Part shown: positions 45,877 to 53,946 of the stretch, piece by piece
How the letters are laid out: every line of letters starts with the position of its first letter
Numbering within the stretch: position 1 is the first letter of the stretch
From: an uncultured Bryobacteraceae bacterium
GTDB lineage: Bacteria > Acidobacteriota > Terriglobia > Bryobacterales > Bryobacteraceae
DNA length: 64,000 bases
Direction of reading: 5' to 3'
Assembly (NCBI GenBank): GCA_937924525.1
Contig: CALDSU010000005.1
Span: forward strand, 620,001 to 684,000
The notes under the pieces: generated by a model
What the model saw: only the letters and a program-made list of their open reading frames with translations
Database searches by the model: none
What the model was told of the DNA's origin: nothing
Translations under genes and position numbers: made by a program

Positions 45877-48075
45877 ATGAGGATCCTGGTCTGGATCGCG
45901 GCCGCGCTTGCGGCCACCGCGCAGCCCCCTGCTTGGCCGCCGGCGGGCGGCGAATCCGCGGTGCAGGCGCGGCCGATGGGCCGCCCTGGGACCCTGGCCC
46001 GCTATCGTCACGAGAGCGGCGCGGACCTGCGCCCCTCCGTGGTCCGGGAATTCACCCTGACGTTCGGCGCTACCGAAAGACGGCCCTCCGGCGAGTGGCA
46101 ATGGCTACGGCTCGAAGCCACCAAGGCGGGGGGCCAGACGTTTCGGGTTTGGATGCTGGCCGCCGCCTATCCGCCCGCCGCCAACACCACGGCGTACGTG
46201 GCGCGTTACCTCACGCAGGAAGGCGCGGACCCCGCCAGGGAGTACCGCCACGGCTTGACGGGCGGCGCGGTATTGCCGGCCATGGGCGGCTGGGCGCACC
46301 TGCTGCCCCGCGCGGTGGAAGGGCACGAACTGCTCGCGCCGCGCGCGCGTTTTCTCGGCCATCGCTACCGGCGCGAAGCCCTCGCGCAGACGGGCGCGTG
46401 CGCGCTGCCCGAAGCCCAGGTGATCGAATTGCGCCCGGACCTCTGGCTGGGTCCGGCCACCAACCAGCGCCAGCAAGACGAGACCCGGCGGTTTGACGAT
46501 TCCGACTATGAAATGGCGCCCTTCACACGCGCTGATTACCAGGCGCTGGCCGCCGCGGGCGCGACTGTCGCCATGGCTGATGAAAACCAGGTGGCCTGGG
46601 CCGGCGAGGCGGGCCTGTTTTACTGGGGTCCGTGCGCCAAGGCGCTGCCGTACCCGGAGATGCTGTACCGCAGCCAGTTCCTGGGGCCGGCCCTGTATTT
46701 CGACGAACCCGCAGTCAGCACCCGCGATCATGTCCTGCGGCCGCGTCTCGCCAAGGAGGAGGCGTTTCGGCAGAGCATCACGCCCCAGCTTGCCGTGGCG
46801 GCCTTCGAGGAGTATTTCCACCGCTCGCTGACCCAGGGCGCGCCCGTGGCTCTGATGCGCCTGCTGGCCGCCCGGCCGGACGCCGACCTGGGAGACATGC
46901 ACTTTGTCCAGGAGAACATCTACACCTGGGAGACCATGGCCGACACCGCGGCATACCAGTTGACCCGGGATCCGATGGCGCCGAACGCGATCGTATTCGA
47001 GCCGCCTGGCCGCATTGGCACCCGGCGGACGCTGCCGGAAATGAACATGGCCTATGGCACGCAGATTCCACCGGACGATCCCCGGAACCTGACGGCGATT
47101 CTGTTCGGGTTCCTGCGCGGCGCGGCCCGCCTGACCGGAAAGGAATGGGGGGTGAGCGTGTACGGCCAGGTGCAGCCCGCCGACGCTCCGTGGTGGCTGA
47201 CGCACGCCTACGACCTGGGCGCCACCAAGTTCTTCTTCTGGGATAACCACCGCCTGGCGTGCGTGCCGTTCGGCGAGGTGCTGGCCTTGTCGCGCCATCT
47301 GCGGACGCACGCCAGGCAGAACCCGGAGCGGGATTTGGCCAGGCTGCGGCAGGCCGCCGAAGTCGCCCTTTTGATGCCGCCGGGTTATGGCCTGGGTCAC
47401 GTATTCATGGGAAAAGGGCTCCTCTGGGGCATCCCCGAGCTGAACCTGGAGCGGCTGAACCGCCGCGGCGTCAAGCACCGGGTGGTGATGAGCCGGGTAT
47501 TCACCGAGATCGAGCGCTGCATCCGGCTGGGCGTCGCGTTCGATATTCTGTGGGACCTGCCCGGCGTGGCGCCCCGCGGCTATCGAGAGGTTGTACGGGT
47601 CGGGGAAGACGGGCGGGTGGAGCTGGTGGGCGGCCCGCGCGGCGCTGCGCCCCGCGCTCCCGTGCGACCGGAGGGCGCAGCGCCCGAACTCGCCGTCACC
47701 GTCGAGGCGCCGGAGCCAGCCGCCGAGTTGATGATCACCGCGCGCGCCCGGGTGGTCGAGCGGACCGCTCCTGTCTACTACACGCTGGGCGCGGACCCCA
47801 CCGGCGTCTATCACAATGCGATGGTGTTCTGGGAGCTGCACGGACCCCAAGAGCAGGACCATCGCTTTGTGCAGCCTCCCCACCTGCGCCCGGACGTACG
47901 GCGCACGCCGCAGGGCGCGCTGGTGCAGGTCGCGTTTCCGGTCCACCAGCCCGGCCAGTATCGCCTGCGGGCCGCCACGGTGGACATGGCCGGCCGTAAC
48001 TCCGTCGTCTGGACGCCGCTGACTGTGGTGCGCGATGGCGCCACCCTCCGCCTGGAGCCGGCGGCGCGCCGCTGA
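45877..48075 (+). CDS. Large secreted protein of unknown function, TIM-barrel-like
   Basis: 732 residues with a signal peptide (MRILVWIAAALAATAQPP). The middle region has traits of a glycoside-hydrolase barrel (HFVQENIYTWETMADTAAYQL, WGVSVYGQVQPADAPWWLTHAYDLGATKFFFWDNHRLACVPFGEVLALSRHL), with Glu/Asp ending several hydrophobic strands. The C-terminal ~170 residues look like a beta-sandwich (VVERTAPVYYTLGADPTGVYHNAMVFWELHG). I recognise no established family. The ATG at 45877 lies 241 bases from the divergent helical-protein gene. It ends 70 bases before a Tat-exported oxidoreductase gene on the same strand. Confidence 0.7.
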   Translation: MRILVWIAAALAATAQPPAWPPAGGESAVQARPMGRPGTLARYRHESGADLRPSVVREFTLTFGATERRPSGEWQWLRLEATKAGGQTFRVWMLAAAYPPAANTTAYVARYLTQEGADPAREYRHGLTGGAVLPAMGGWAHLLPRAVEGHELLAPRARFLGHRYRREALAQTGACALPEAQVIELRPDLWLGPATNQRQQDETRRFDDSDYEMAPFTRADYQALAAAGATVAMADENQVAWAGEAGLFYWGPCAKALPYPEMLYRSQFLGPALYFDEPAVSTRDHVLRPRLAKEEAFRQSITPQLAVAAFEEYFHRSLTQGAPVALMRLLAARPDADLGDMHFVQENIYTWETMADTAAYQLTRDPMAPNAIVFEPPGRIGTRRTLPEMNMAYGTQIPPDDPRNLTAILFGFLRGAARLTGKEWGVSVYGQVQPADAPWWLTHAYDLGATKFFFWDNHRLACVPFGEVLALSRHLRTHARQNPERDLARLRQAAEVALLMPPGYGLGHVFMGKGLLWGIPELNLERLNRRGVKHRVVMSRVFTEIERCIRLGVAFDILWDLPGVAPRGYREVVRVGEDGRVELVGGPRGAAPRAPVRPEGAAPELAVTVEAPEPAAELMITARARVVERTAPVYYTLGADPTGVYHNAMVFWELHGPQEQDHRFVQPPHLRPDVRRTPQGALVQVAFPVHQPGQYRLRAATVDMAGRNSVVWTPLTVVRDGATLRLEPAARR

Positions 48076-48093
48076 GCGCCCCGGGTCAGTTCG

Positions 48094-48099
48094 TATAAT
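48094..48099 (+). promoter_or_regulatory. Candidate -10 element
   Basis: TATAAT, a perfect sigma-70 -10 hexamer, occurs 47 bases before the oxidoreductase ATG in an AT-richer patch. A matching -35 hexamer is not clear. Confidence 0.4.
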
Positions 48100-48145
48100 A
48101 GAAAACGTCCAATTCCCGTAAGAACACTTGCTTAGGAGGATTTCC

Positions 48146-49267
48146 ATGGATTCCGCCTCGCCCCGCCGCGATTTCATCAAGACCGCCGCCGGAATGGGGC
48201 TCCTCATCCTGCACCCCCGCGTGGTTCGCGGCAGCCAGGCGAACTCCGCCCTGTCGGTCGGCCTGATTGGCTGCGGCAACCGGGGCATGTACGTCAGCGG
48301 GATCTTCGCCAAGAATGAGTTCGCGAAGGTGACCCATGTCTGCGATATCTATCCGGACCGGATTGAAGCCGCCACCGGCGCGTACTCGGGCGCCAAGACC
48401 TTCACCAACTACCAGGAACTGCTGGAGAGCCCGGTGGACGCGGTGCTGATCGCCACGCCCGCCTTTTTGCACCCCGAGCATTTCGAAGCCGCGGTGAACG
48501 CCCGCAAGCACATCTTCATGGAGAAGCCCGCCGCGGTGGATGCGGCCGGCTGCGCCAGAGTGCTGCGCGCCGCCCGCCGCGCCGACCCGAGCAAGCGCAT
48601 TACGGTTGACTTCCAGCAGCGCTACGGAAAGGATTACCGCCGCGCCTATGAGGTCGTCCGCTCCGGCGAACTGGGAGCGATCAAAATGATCCGCGCAGCG
48701 TGGCTCGGCAGCGGCCCCGGCATTAAGACCGGCCACCCCGCCGACCAGGAGCGGATCCGCAACTGGTTTTTCTACCGCGAACTGTCCGGCGACATCATCA
48801 TCGAGCAGGACTGCCACAACCTGGACGTCGTCCACTGGTTCTGCGGCAAGATCCCGGTGAAGGCCGCCGGTTACGGGTCGCGCCAGTCGCGCATGTACGG
48901 CGATGTCTTCGACACGGTCTCGGTGTCGTTCCAGTTCGATGACGGGCGCATTCTCAGCTACTCGGCCAACCAGCTCCGCACACCCGGCTTTTCGGACATC
49001 TCGGAGACCTTTATGTGCGAGAAAGGCGCGGTGAACGTCTCGCGCAAGGGCTACACCCTCTGGCGGGAGAAGGGCGCGCCCGAGGTGGTCGAGACCAAGT
49101 ACGACATCACGATGGACGCCGTCAACGAGTTCATTGAGGGCGCCCGCACCGGCAAGATCGAGAACGCGGGCATCCACGCCGCCGAGAGCACCCTGATGGC
49201 GGTGATGGCGCTCGAGGCGTGCGTGACCGGCAAAGAGAAGACGATCGGCGAAGTCCGCCGCGGCTGA
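48146..49267 (+). CDS. Tat-exported Gfo/Idh/MocA family oxidoreductase
   Basis: 373 residues. The leader SPRRDFIKTAAGMGLLI has a classic RRDFIK Tat motif, so the enzyme is exported folded with its nucleotide cofactor. Rossmann loop SVGLIGCGNRGMYVSGIF, HIFMEKPAAVD (catalytic Lys) and QRYGKDYRRAYEVVRSGELG, with IIEQDCHNLDVVHWF (Asp/His), mark the family. The ATG at 48146 is set by AGGAGGA ending 5 bases upstream; a TTG at 48128 would disrupt the signal. Exported members are known from glycoside hydrolase family 109 and keto-sugar pathways. Codirectional with the GT2 fusion gene 20 bases downstream. Confidence 0.93.
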   Translation: MDSASPRRDFIKTAAGMGLLILHPRVVRGSQANSALSVGLIGCGNRGMYVSGIFAKNEFAKVTHVCDIYPDRIEAATGAYSGAKTFTNYQELLESPVDAVLIATPAFLHPEHFEAAVNARKHIFMEKPAAVDAAGCARVLRAARRADPSKRITVDFQQRYGKDYRRAYEVVRSGELGAIKMIRAAWLGSGPGIKTGHPADQERIRNWFFYRELSGDIIIEQDCHNLDVVHWFCGKIPVKAAGYGSRQSRMYGDVFDTVSVSFQFDDGRILSYSANQLRTPGFSDISETFMCEKGAVNVSRKGYTLWREKGAPEVVETKYDITMDAVNEFIEGARTGKIENAGIHAAESTLMAVMALEACVTGKEKTIGEVRRG

Positions 49268-49287
49268 CGGCGGCGCCGCGGGCGGCC

Positions 49288-50748
49288 ATGAAACTCTCGA
49301 TCCTGATCCCGGTCTATAACGAACGCACCGTGGTGGAGCGTTCGCTGGCCCAGGTGCTGGCCGCCCCGCTGCCCGAGAACATCGAGCGCGAACTGATCAT
49401 CGTCGATGACTGCTCGAACGACGGCACTTACGCCATCCTCCAGCGCCTGGCGGAACATCATCCCGAGATCCGCCTGTACCGCCATTCGGTCAACCAGGGC
49501 AAAGGAGCCGCCGTCCGCAGCGCCATCCAATACGCCGAGGGCGATTTCTGCCTGATCCAGGACGCCGACCTCGAATACGATCCGCAAGAGTACCCCGCCC
49601 TGCTCAAGCCCTTGCTGGACGGGCGCGCGGACGCGGTGTTCGGCTCGCGCTACCTGTCCGGCGAGCAGCGGCGGGTATTGCTCTTCTGGCATTCGATGAT
49701 CAACCAGTTTCTGACGCTGGCGTCGAACATCTTCTCCAACCTCAACCTGACGGATATGGAGACCTGTTACAAGGTCTTCCGCACCGATCTGCTGAAGAGC
49801 ATTCCGATCCGCTCCAACCGTTTCGGCTTCGAGCCGGAGATCGTCATGAAGTGCGCCAAGCGCAAGTTCCGCATCTACGAGGTGCCGATCAGCTATCACG
49901 GGCGCACGTATGAGGAGGGCAAGAAAATTGGCTGGCGGGACGGACTCAAGGCGCTGGGCGTGATCCTGCGCTTCTGGCTGATCGACGACCTGTACGCCAC
50001 GCCTTATGGGCGGGGTGTGCTGAACAACCTCAGCGGCACGCCGCAGTATCTGAGCTGGCTGGCCAGCCTGATCCGGCCCTATTTGGGCGACTCGGTGCTC
50101 GAGCTCAACGCCGGCATCGGGAACCTGGCGGGCCGCCTGATGGCGCGCCGCCTGCACTACGTCGCCGCCGATCACGACGCGCTTAACCTCCATGCGCTCC
50201 GCAATCGTTTCCTGCGGACGCCCAACGTGACCGTGGCAAGATTGCATCCCGACCGCCCGGAGGACTTCGCCCGGGTGTCCGGCCGGTTCGACACGGTGCT
50301 CTGCCTCAACGTGCTCGAGTACGTCGAGGATCCGCTGGCCACGGTGAAGGCGGCGGCCGCGCTGCTGGCGCCGGGCGGCCGGCTGGTGACGCTGGCGCCG
50401 CAGTCCCCGGCGCTGTACGGCTCGCTCGACCGCGCCATGAGCCACCGCCGCCGCTTCCGCCAGGGCGAGTTGTGGGCGCTTTGCGAAGGAGCCGGCCTGC
50501 GGGTGGAACAGACCCGCCACCTCAACAAGGCGGGCACGATTCCCTGGTGGTTCAACAGCCGCATCCTCGGCGCCCAGCGCTTGAGCAAACTGACTTTGAA
50601 ACTCTTCGACAAGACGGTCTGGTTCTGGCGGCGCGTAGAAGCCGTCCTGCCCCTGCCCGGCTTGTCGCTGATCACCGTGGCGCAGCGGACGGGCGCGGGC
50701 CCGCTCCCGGCGGCGGACCCGCGGCGCGCCGCCGTAGAACGGGCCTGA
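49288..50748 (+). CDS. Glycosyltransferase family 2 - methyltransferase fusion
   Basis: 486 residues. The first ~235 residues are a GT2 catalytic domain of polyprenyl-phosphate hexose transferase type: SILIPVYNERTVVERS, IIVDDCSNDGTY, IQDADLEYDPQEYP (DxD), FGSRYLSGEQRR. The rest is a class I SAM methyltransferase: SVLELNAGIGNLAGRL (motif I, altered), DHDALNLHAL, FDTVLCLNVLEYVEDPLATV, PGGRLVTLAP. There is no membrane anchor in the C-terminal domain. It could place a sugar on a lipid carrier and methylate it. Its TGA overlaps the next gene ATG by one base. Confidence 0.92.
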   Translation: MKLSILIPVYNERTVVERSLAQVLAAPLPENIERELIIVDDCSNDGTYAILQRLAEHHPEIRLYRHSVNQGKGAAVRSAIQYAEGDFCLIQDADLEYDPQEYPALLKPLLDGRADAVFGSRYLSGEQRRVLLFWHSMINQFLTLASNIFSNLNLTDMETCYKVFRTDLLKSIPIRSNRFGFEPEIVMKCAKRKFRIYEVPISYHGRTYEEGKKIGWRDGLKALGVILRFWLIDDLYATPYGRGVLNNLSGTPQYLSWLASLIRPYLGDSVLELNAGIGNLAGRLMARRLHYVAADHDALNLHALRNRFLRTPNVTVARLHPDRPEDFARVSGRFDTVLCLNVLEYVEDPLATVKAAAALLAPGGRLVTLAPQSPALYGSLDRAMSHRRRFRQGELWALCEGAGLRVEQTRHLNKAGTIPWWFNSRILGAQRLSKLTLKLFDKTVWFWRRVEAVLPLPGLSLITVAQRTGAGPLPAADPRRAAVERA

Positions 50749-51758
50749 TGCGCGCGGTAGCCGTCAATTACACCACCCGGCGGGTGGAGGAAAGAGAAAC
50801 CCCCGTGCCCGTTCCCGCCCTGCCGGGTGAAGTCTTGCTGCGCGTCGTCGAGACGGGCGTCTGTGGCACGGACCGGGAACTGGCGGCGTTCGCCTTTGGC
50901 GCGCCTCCCCCGGGCGCCGACTATCTGATCCTGGGCCATGAAGCGGTGGCCGAAGTGGCCGACCCCGGGCCCGGTCCGCATCGCTTCCGCAAAGGCGACC
51001 TGGTGACGCCCACCATCCGGCGGCCCTGTGCGGCCGGTTGCGCCACCTGCCGGCGCCATCGCGCGGATCTGTGTCTGACGCTCCAGTACCGGGAACGCGG
51101 AATTACCGGTCTGCACGGGTTCTTCACCGAGTTCGCGGTGGAACACCAGGACAACCTGGTGGCCGTTCCGCCCCGGCTGGCGGGAGTCGCCGTGCTGGCG
51201 GAACCGCTTTCGGTGGTGGAAAAGGCCCTGGACCGCGCGCTGGCTGTCCGCGAGGAAGCTCCCCGCACGGCGCTGATTTTGGGCGCCGGCCCGGTCGGTC
51301 TGCTGACGGCGCTCGCATGCCGCCAGCGGGGAATCGTTTCCTCGTTGCACTCACTGGAACCAGCGTCCCATCCGCGCGCCCGGCTGGCCGAGCGCTGTGG
51401 CGCGCGCTACCTCGAGCGGCTGGAGGGCGTCTTTGACCTGGTCATCGAGGCGACTGGCTCGGCCGCCGCGGCCTTCGCCGGCATCGGTCGCCTGGGCCCG
51501 CTGGGCGTGTGCGTGGTGCTCGGCCCGGGCGTGGGAACGGGCCCGTTGTCCTTTCTCGACTTCGTGGTCCGCAACCAGAGCGTCGTCGGCTCCGTGAATG
51601 CGAGCCCCACCTCGTTCGCCCGCGCGGTGGACGACCTGGGACGATTCGACCCGGACGTGCTGGCCCGGATGATCACCCGGGTCCCGTTTGCCGATTATCC
51701 GGCCTCGTTCGCGCCCGCCGCCGCCGAGTCGATCAAACGAGTCCATGTAATACACTAG
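50748..51758 (+). CDS. Zinc-type alcohol dehydrogenase (MDR; glucose-dehydrogenase-like)
   Basis: A 336-residue medium-chain dehydrogenase: catalytic zinc motif ETGVCGTDRE (~37-46), GHEAVAEV, structural zinc Cys in CAAGCATCRRHRADLC (Cys-x3-Cys-x2-Cys...Cys), and cofactor loop ILGAGPVGLLTALACRQRG. It resembles archaeal-type glucose 1-dehydrogenases and threonine/sorbitol dehydrogenases. It starts at ATG 50748, overlapping the fusion gene stop by one base, so it is cotranscribed. The substrate is likely a sugar or polyol, NAD(P)-dependent. Confidence 0.9.
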   Translation: MRAVAVNYTTRRVEERETPVPVPALPGEVLLRVVETGVCGTDRELAAFAFGAPPPGADYLILGHEAVAEVADPGPGPHRFRKGDLVTPTIRRPCAAGCATCRRHRADLCLTLQYRERGITGLHGFFTEFAVEHQDNLVAVPPRLAGVAVLAEPLSVVEKALDRALAVREEAPRTALILGAGPVGLLTALACRQRGIVSSLHSLEPASHPRARLAERCGARYLERLEGVFDLVIEATGSAAAAFAGIGRLGPLGVCVVLGPGVGTGPLSFLDFVVRNQSVVGSVNASPTSFARAVDDLGRFDPDVLARMITRVPFADYPASFAPAAAESIKRVHVIH

Positions 51759-51766
51759 CGTTTGCC

Positions 51767-52603
51767 ATGAGTTTTCGTTTCCGGCAGGCGATCTGCAACG
51801 AAGTTTTCGAAAAGTGGACCTTCGCCGATACGTGCCGGGCCATCCACCGGGCCGGTTATACCGGCATGGAAATCTCGCCATTCACCCTGGCTGAGGACCC
51901 CAAGACGATTACGGCCGCGCAGCGCAAGCAGTACCGCGACATCATGGCCGCAGAGAGTCTGACGTTCGTGGGACTGCACTGGCTGATGGTGAGTCCCAAG
52001 GGGCTGCACGTCACGACCCCGGACGACGCGCTGCGGCAGCGCAGTTGGGACCACATCCGCACCCTGATCGACCTGTGCGCCGACCTGGGGCCGGACGGCA
52101 TTATGGTTTTTGGATCGCCCGCCCAGCGGTCGACCACGGGCGGTTCCTCCGTGCGCGACGCCACCCGCCGCTGGATTGACGGCTTCCACGCCGTGAAGAA
52201 ACAGGCCGAGGAACGCGGGGTCACCATCCTGGTCGAGGCGCTCCCCAAGTCCGCCTCCGACGTGTGCAACACGCTGGCCGAGGCAGTGGCGATTGTCGAC
52301 GAAGTGAACAGCCCGGCGGTGCGCACCATGTTCGACACTCACAACGCCGAGGACGAAACCGAACCGCACCCGGCCATTGTGGACCGCTATTTCCCGTACA
52401 TCCGCCACATCCACGTCAACGAGATGGACGGGCGCTACCCGGGCACCGGGAATTATGATTTCCGGGCGGTGTTTCAGGTGTTGAAGCGGCGGAATTACGC
52501 GCACTGGATCTCCCTGGAGGTATTCGACTTCAAGCCCGGTCCCGTGGAGATCGCCGAGCGCTCGCTGCGGTACCTGGAGTCGCAGATTGCGCGGCTGGAC
52601 TAG
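51767..52603 (+). CDS. Sugar phosphate isomerase/epimerase-like TIM barrel
   Basis: 278 residues of the AP-endonuclease-2 TIM barrel superfamily: FRQAICNEVFEKWTFADTCRAIHRAGYTGMEIS (opening), ILVEALPKSASDV (Glu ligand), TMFDTHNAEDETEP (Asp/His), HIHVNEMDGRYPGTGNYDF (His/Glu-rich) and WISLEVFDF (last Glu). These are the usual metal-ligand positions for isomerases/epimerases of the IolE/Hyi/tagatose epimerase group. The ATG at 51767 follows the dehydrogenase stop by 8 bases. No signal peptide is present, so it is cytoplasmic. Its neighbours indicate a sugar pathway running from the GT2 fusion through this isomerase to the epimerase. Confidence 0.88.
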   Translation: MSFRFRQAICNEVFEKWTFADTCRAIHRAGYTGMEISPFTLAEDPKTITAAQRKQYRDIMAAESLTFVGLHWLMVSPKGLHVTTPDDALRQRSWDHIRTLIDLCADLGPDGIMVFGSPAQRSTTGGSSVRDATRRWIDGFHAVKKQAEERGVTILVEALPKSASDVCNTLAEAVAIVDEVNSPAVRTMFDTHNAEDETEPHPAIVDRYFPYIRHIHVNEMDGRYPGTGNYDFRAVFQVLKRRNYAHWISLEVFDFKPGPVEIAERSLRYLESQIARLD

Positions 52604-52627
52604 CCGGCGGAAGGCGGCCATGCGGCG

Positions 52628-53587
52628 ATGACGAAAGTGGTGGTGACCGGAGGCGCGGGGTTCATCGGCTCGGCGCTGGTGCGCGGCCTGCTCCGGGAGG
52701 GCGCCGGCCGGGTGATCGTGATCGATAACCTGCTGACCGGGTTTTTGGAAAACCTCGACGAGGTGCGCGCGCAGATCGAATTTCATCAGGTGGACGTGCG
52801 CGACCAGGCGGCGCTGCTCCCGCTGTTCCGGGACGCCGGCTACGTCTTTCACCAGGCGGCGATTCCCTCGGTGCCCCGCTCCATTCACGATCCGGAACCG
52901 TCGCACGACATCAACATCAACGGGACGTTCGCCGTCTTCCGCGCCGCCCAGCGTGCGGGGGTGCGGAGAGTCATCTACGCCGCGTCTTCGTCGGCGTACG
53001 GCGATACGGAGACCTTGCCGAAGACCGAGACCATGACGCCTCACCCGCGGTCTCCCTACGCCTTGCAGAAACTGGTCGGGGAGTACTACGCCAGCGTGTT
53101 CACCCGTTGCTTCGGGCTGGAGGTGGTGGCGCTCCGCTACTTCAATGTCTACGGGCCCCGGCAGCACCCGTCGAGCCCATACTCCGGGGTGTTGTCGCTG
53201 TTCATCAAGGCGGCGCTCGAAGGGCGTCCGCCAACCATTTACGGCGATGGAGAGCAATCCCGCGATTTCACCTTTGTCGAAGACGTAGTCGCGTTGAACC
53301 TGAAGGCCGCGCGGGCGCCGGACGCCGCCGGCAAGGTGTACAACGGGGGCAATGGCTGCCGGATCACGCTGAACGAGGCGTGGGGGTTGCTCCAGCGGTT
53401 GGCGGGAGTCTCGATTGCTCCGGTATACGGTCCGCCGCGCGAGGGCGACGTCCGGCATTCGCAAGCCGATCCCACCCTGGCGGAGCGCGAACTGGGGCAT
53501 CGGCCTTGCTACTCGTTCGAAGAAGGACTGCGCGAGACGCTTGCCTGGTTCCGCGACGCGGCTGGCCGGGCGGCCTGGTTGCCGTGA
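52628..53587 (+). CDS. NAD-dependent sugar epimerase/dehydratase (extended SDR)
   Basis: 319 residues: VVVTGGAGFIGSALVRGL (NAD loop), VIDNLLTGFLENL, FHQAAIPSVPRSIHDP, ASSSAYGD and YALQKLVGEYYA (catalytic Tyr and Lys), RYFNVYGPRQ, TFVEDVVALNL. These are standard for UDP-glucose/GlcNAc 4-epimerases and related nucleotide-sugar enzymes (WbpP/GalE-like). It would supply a sugar nucleotide, perhaps for the upstream GT2 enzyme. It follows the isomerase by 24 bases; its end overlaps the DUF309 gene by 4 bases (GTGA). Confidence 0.95.
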   Translation: MTKVVVTGGAGFIGSALVRGLLREGAGRVIVIDNLLTGFLENLDEVRAQIEFHQVDVRDQAALLPLFRDAGYVFHQAAIPSVPRSIHDPEPSHDININGTFAVFRAAQRAGVRRVIYAASSSAYGDTETLPKTETMTPHPRSPYALQKLVGEYYASVFTRCFGLEVVALRYFNVYGPRQHPSSPYSGVLSLFIKAALEGRPPTIYGDGEQSRDFTFVEDVVALNLKAARAPDAAGKVYNGGNGCRITLNEAWGLLQRLAGVSIAPVYGPPREGDVRHSQADPTLAERELGHRPCYSFEEGLRETLAWFRDAAGRAAWLP

Positions 53588-53940
53588 ACGTCGCCGCCGA
53601 ACCGCTCTTCCACCGGGGCTTGGCGCTCTTCAACCAGGGGGCTTTCTATGAATGCCACGAAGAATGGGAGATCCTGTGGCGGGAGGCGCCGCTGGCGGAG
53701 AAGTTCTTCTTGCAGTCCCTGATCCATTTCGCCGTGGCGCTGTGTCATTGGGAGCGGGGCAACCCCGTGGGCGCCCGCCGGCAACTGGATAAATGCGTGA
53801 GGAAACTGGCGGGGTACCTGCCCCGGCACGCGGGGTTGGACACCTGGGCCGTCTGGCGCGGCGCTCAGGCGATTGCGGAAGCGTGGCGCGCGGGGGCGCT
53901 GCCGCCGCCTCCCCCGCCGCTGGCCCTCCGACTATACTGA
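53584..53940 (+). CDS. DUF309 domain protein
   Basis: 118 residues with the DUF309 signature AAEPLFHRGLALFNQGAFYECHEEWEILWREA (the HEEWE helix) and FFLQSLIHFAVALCHWERGN. Function is unknown; it is a small helical family found beside many metabolic genes. The start is GTG at 53584, overlapping the epimerase TGA by GTGA, so it is translationally coupled. It ends 6 bases before the sulfatase gene. Confidence 0.93.
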   Translation: MNVAAEPLFHRGLALFNQGAFYECHEEWEILWREAPLAEKFFLQSLIHFAVALCHWERGNPVGARRQLDKCVRKLAGYLPRHAGLDTWAVWRGAQAIAEAWRAGALPPPPPPLALRLY

Positions 53941-53946
53941 AGGCGC

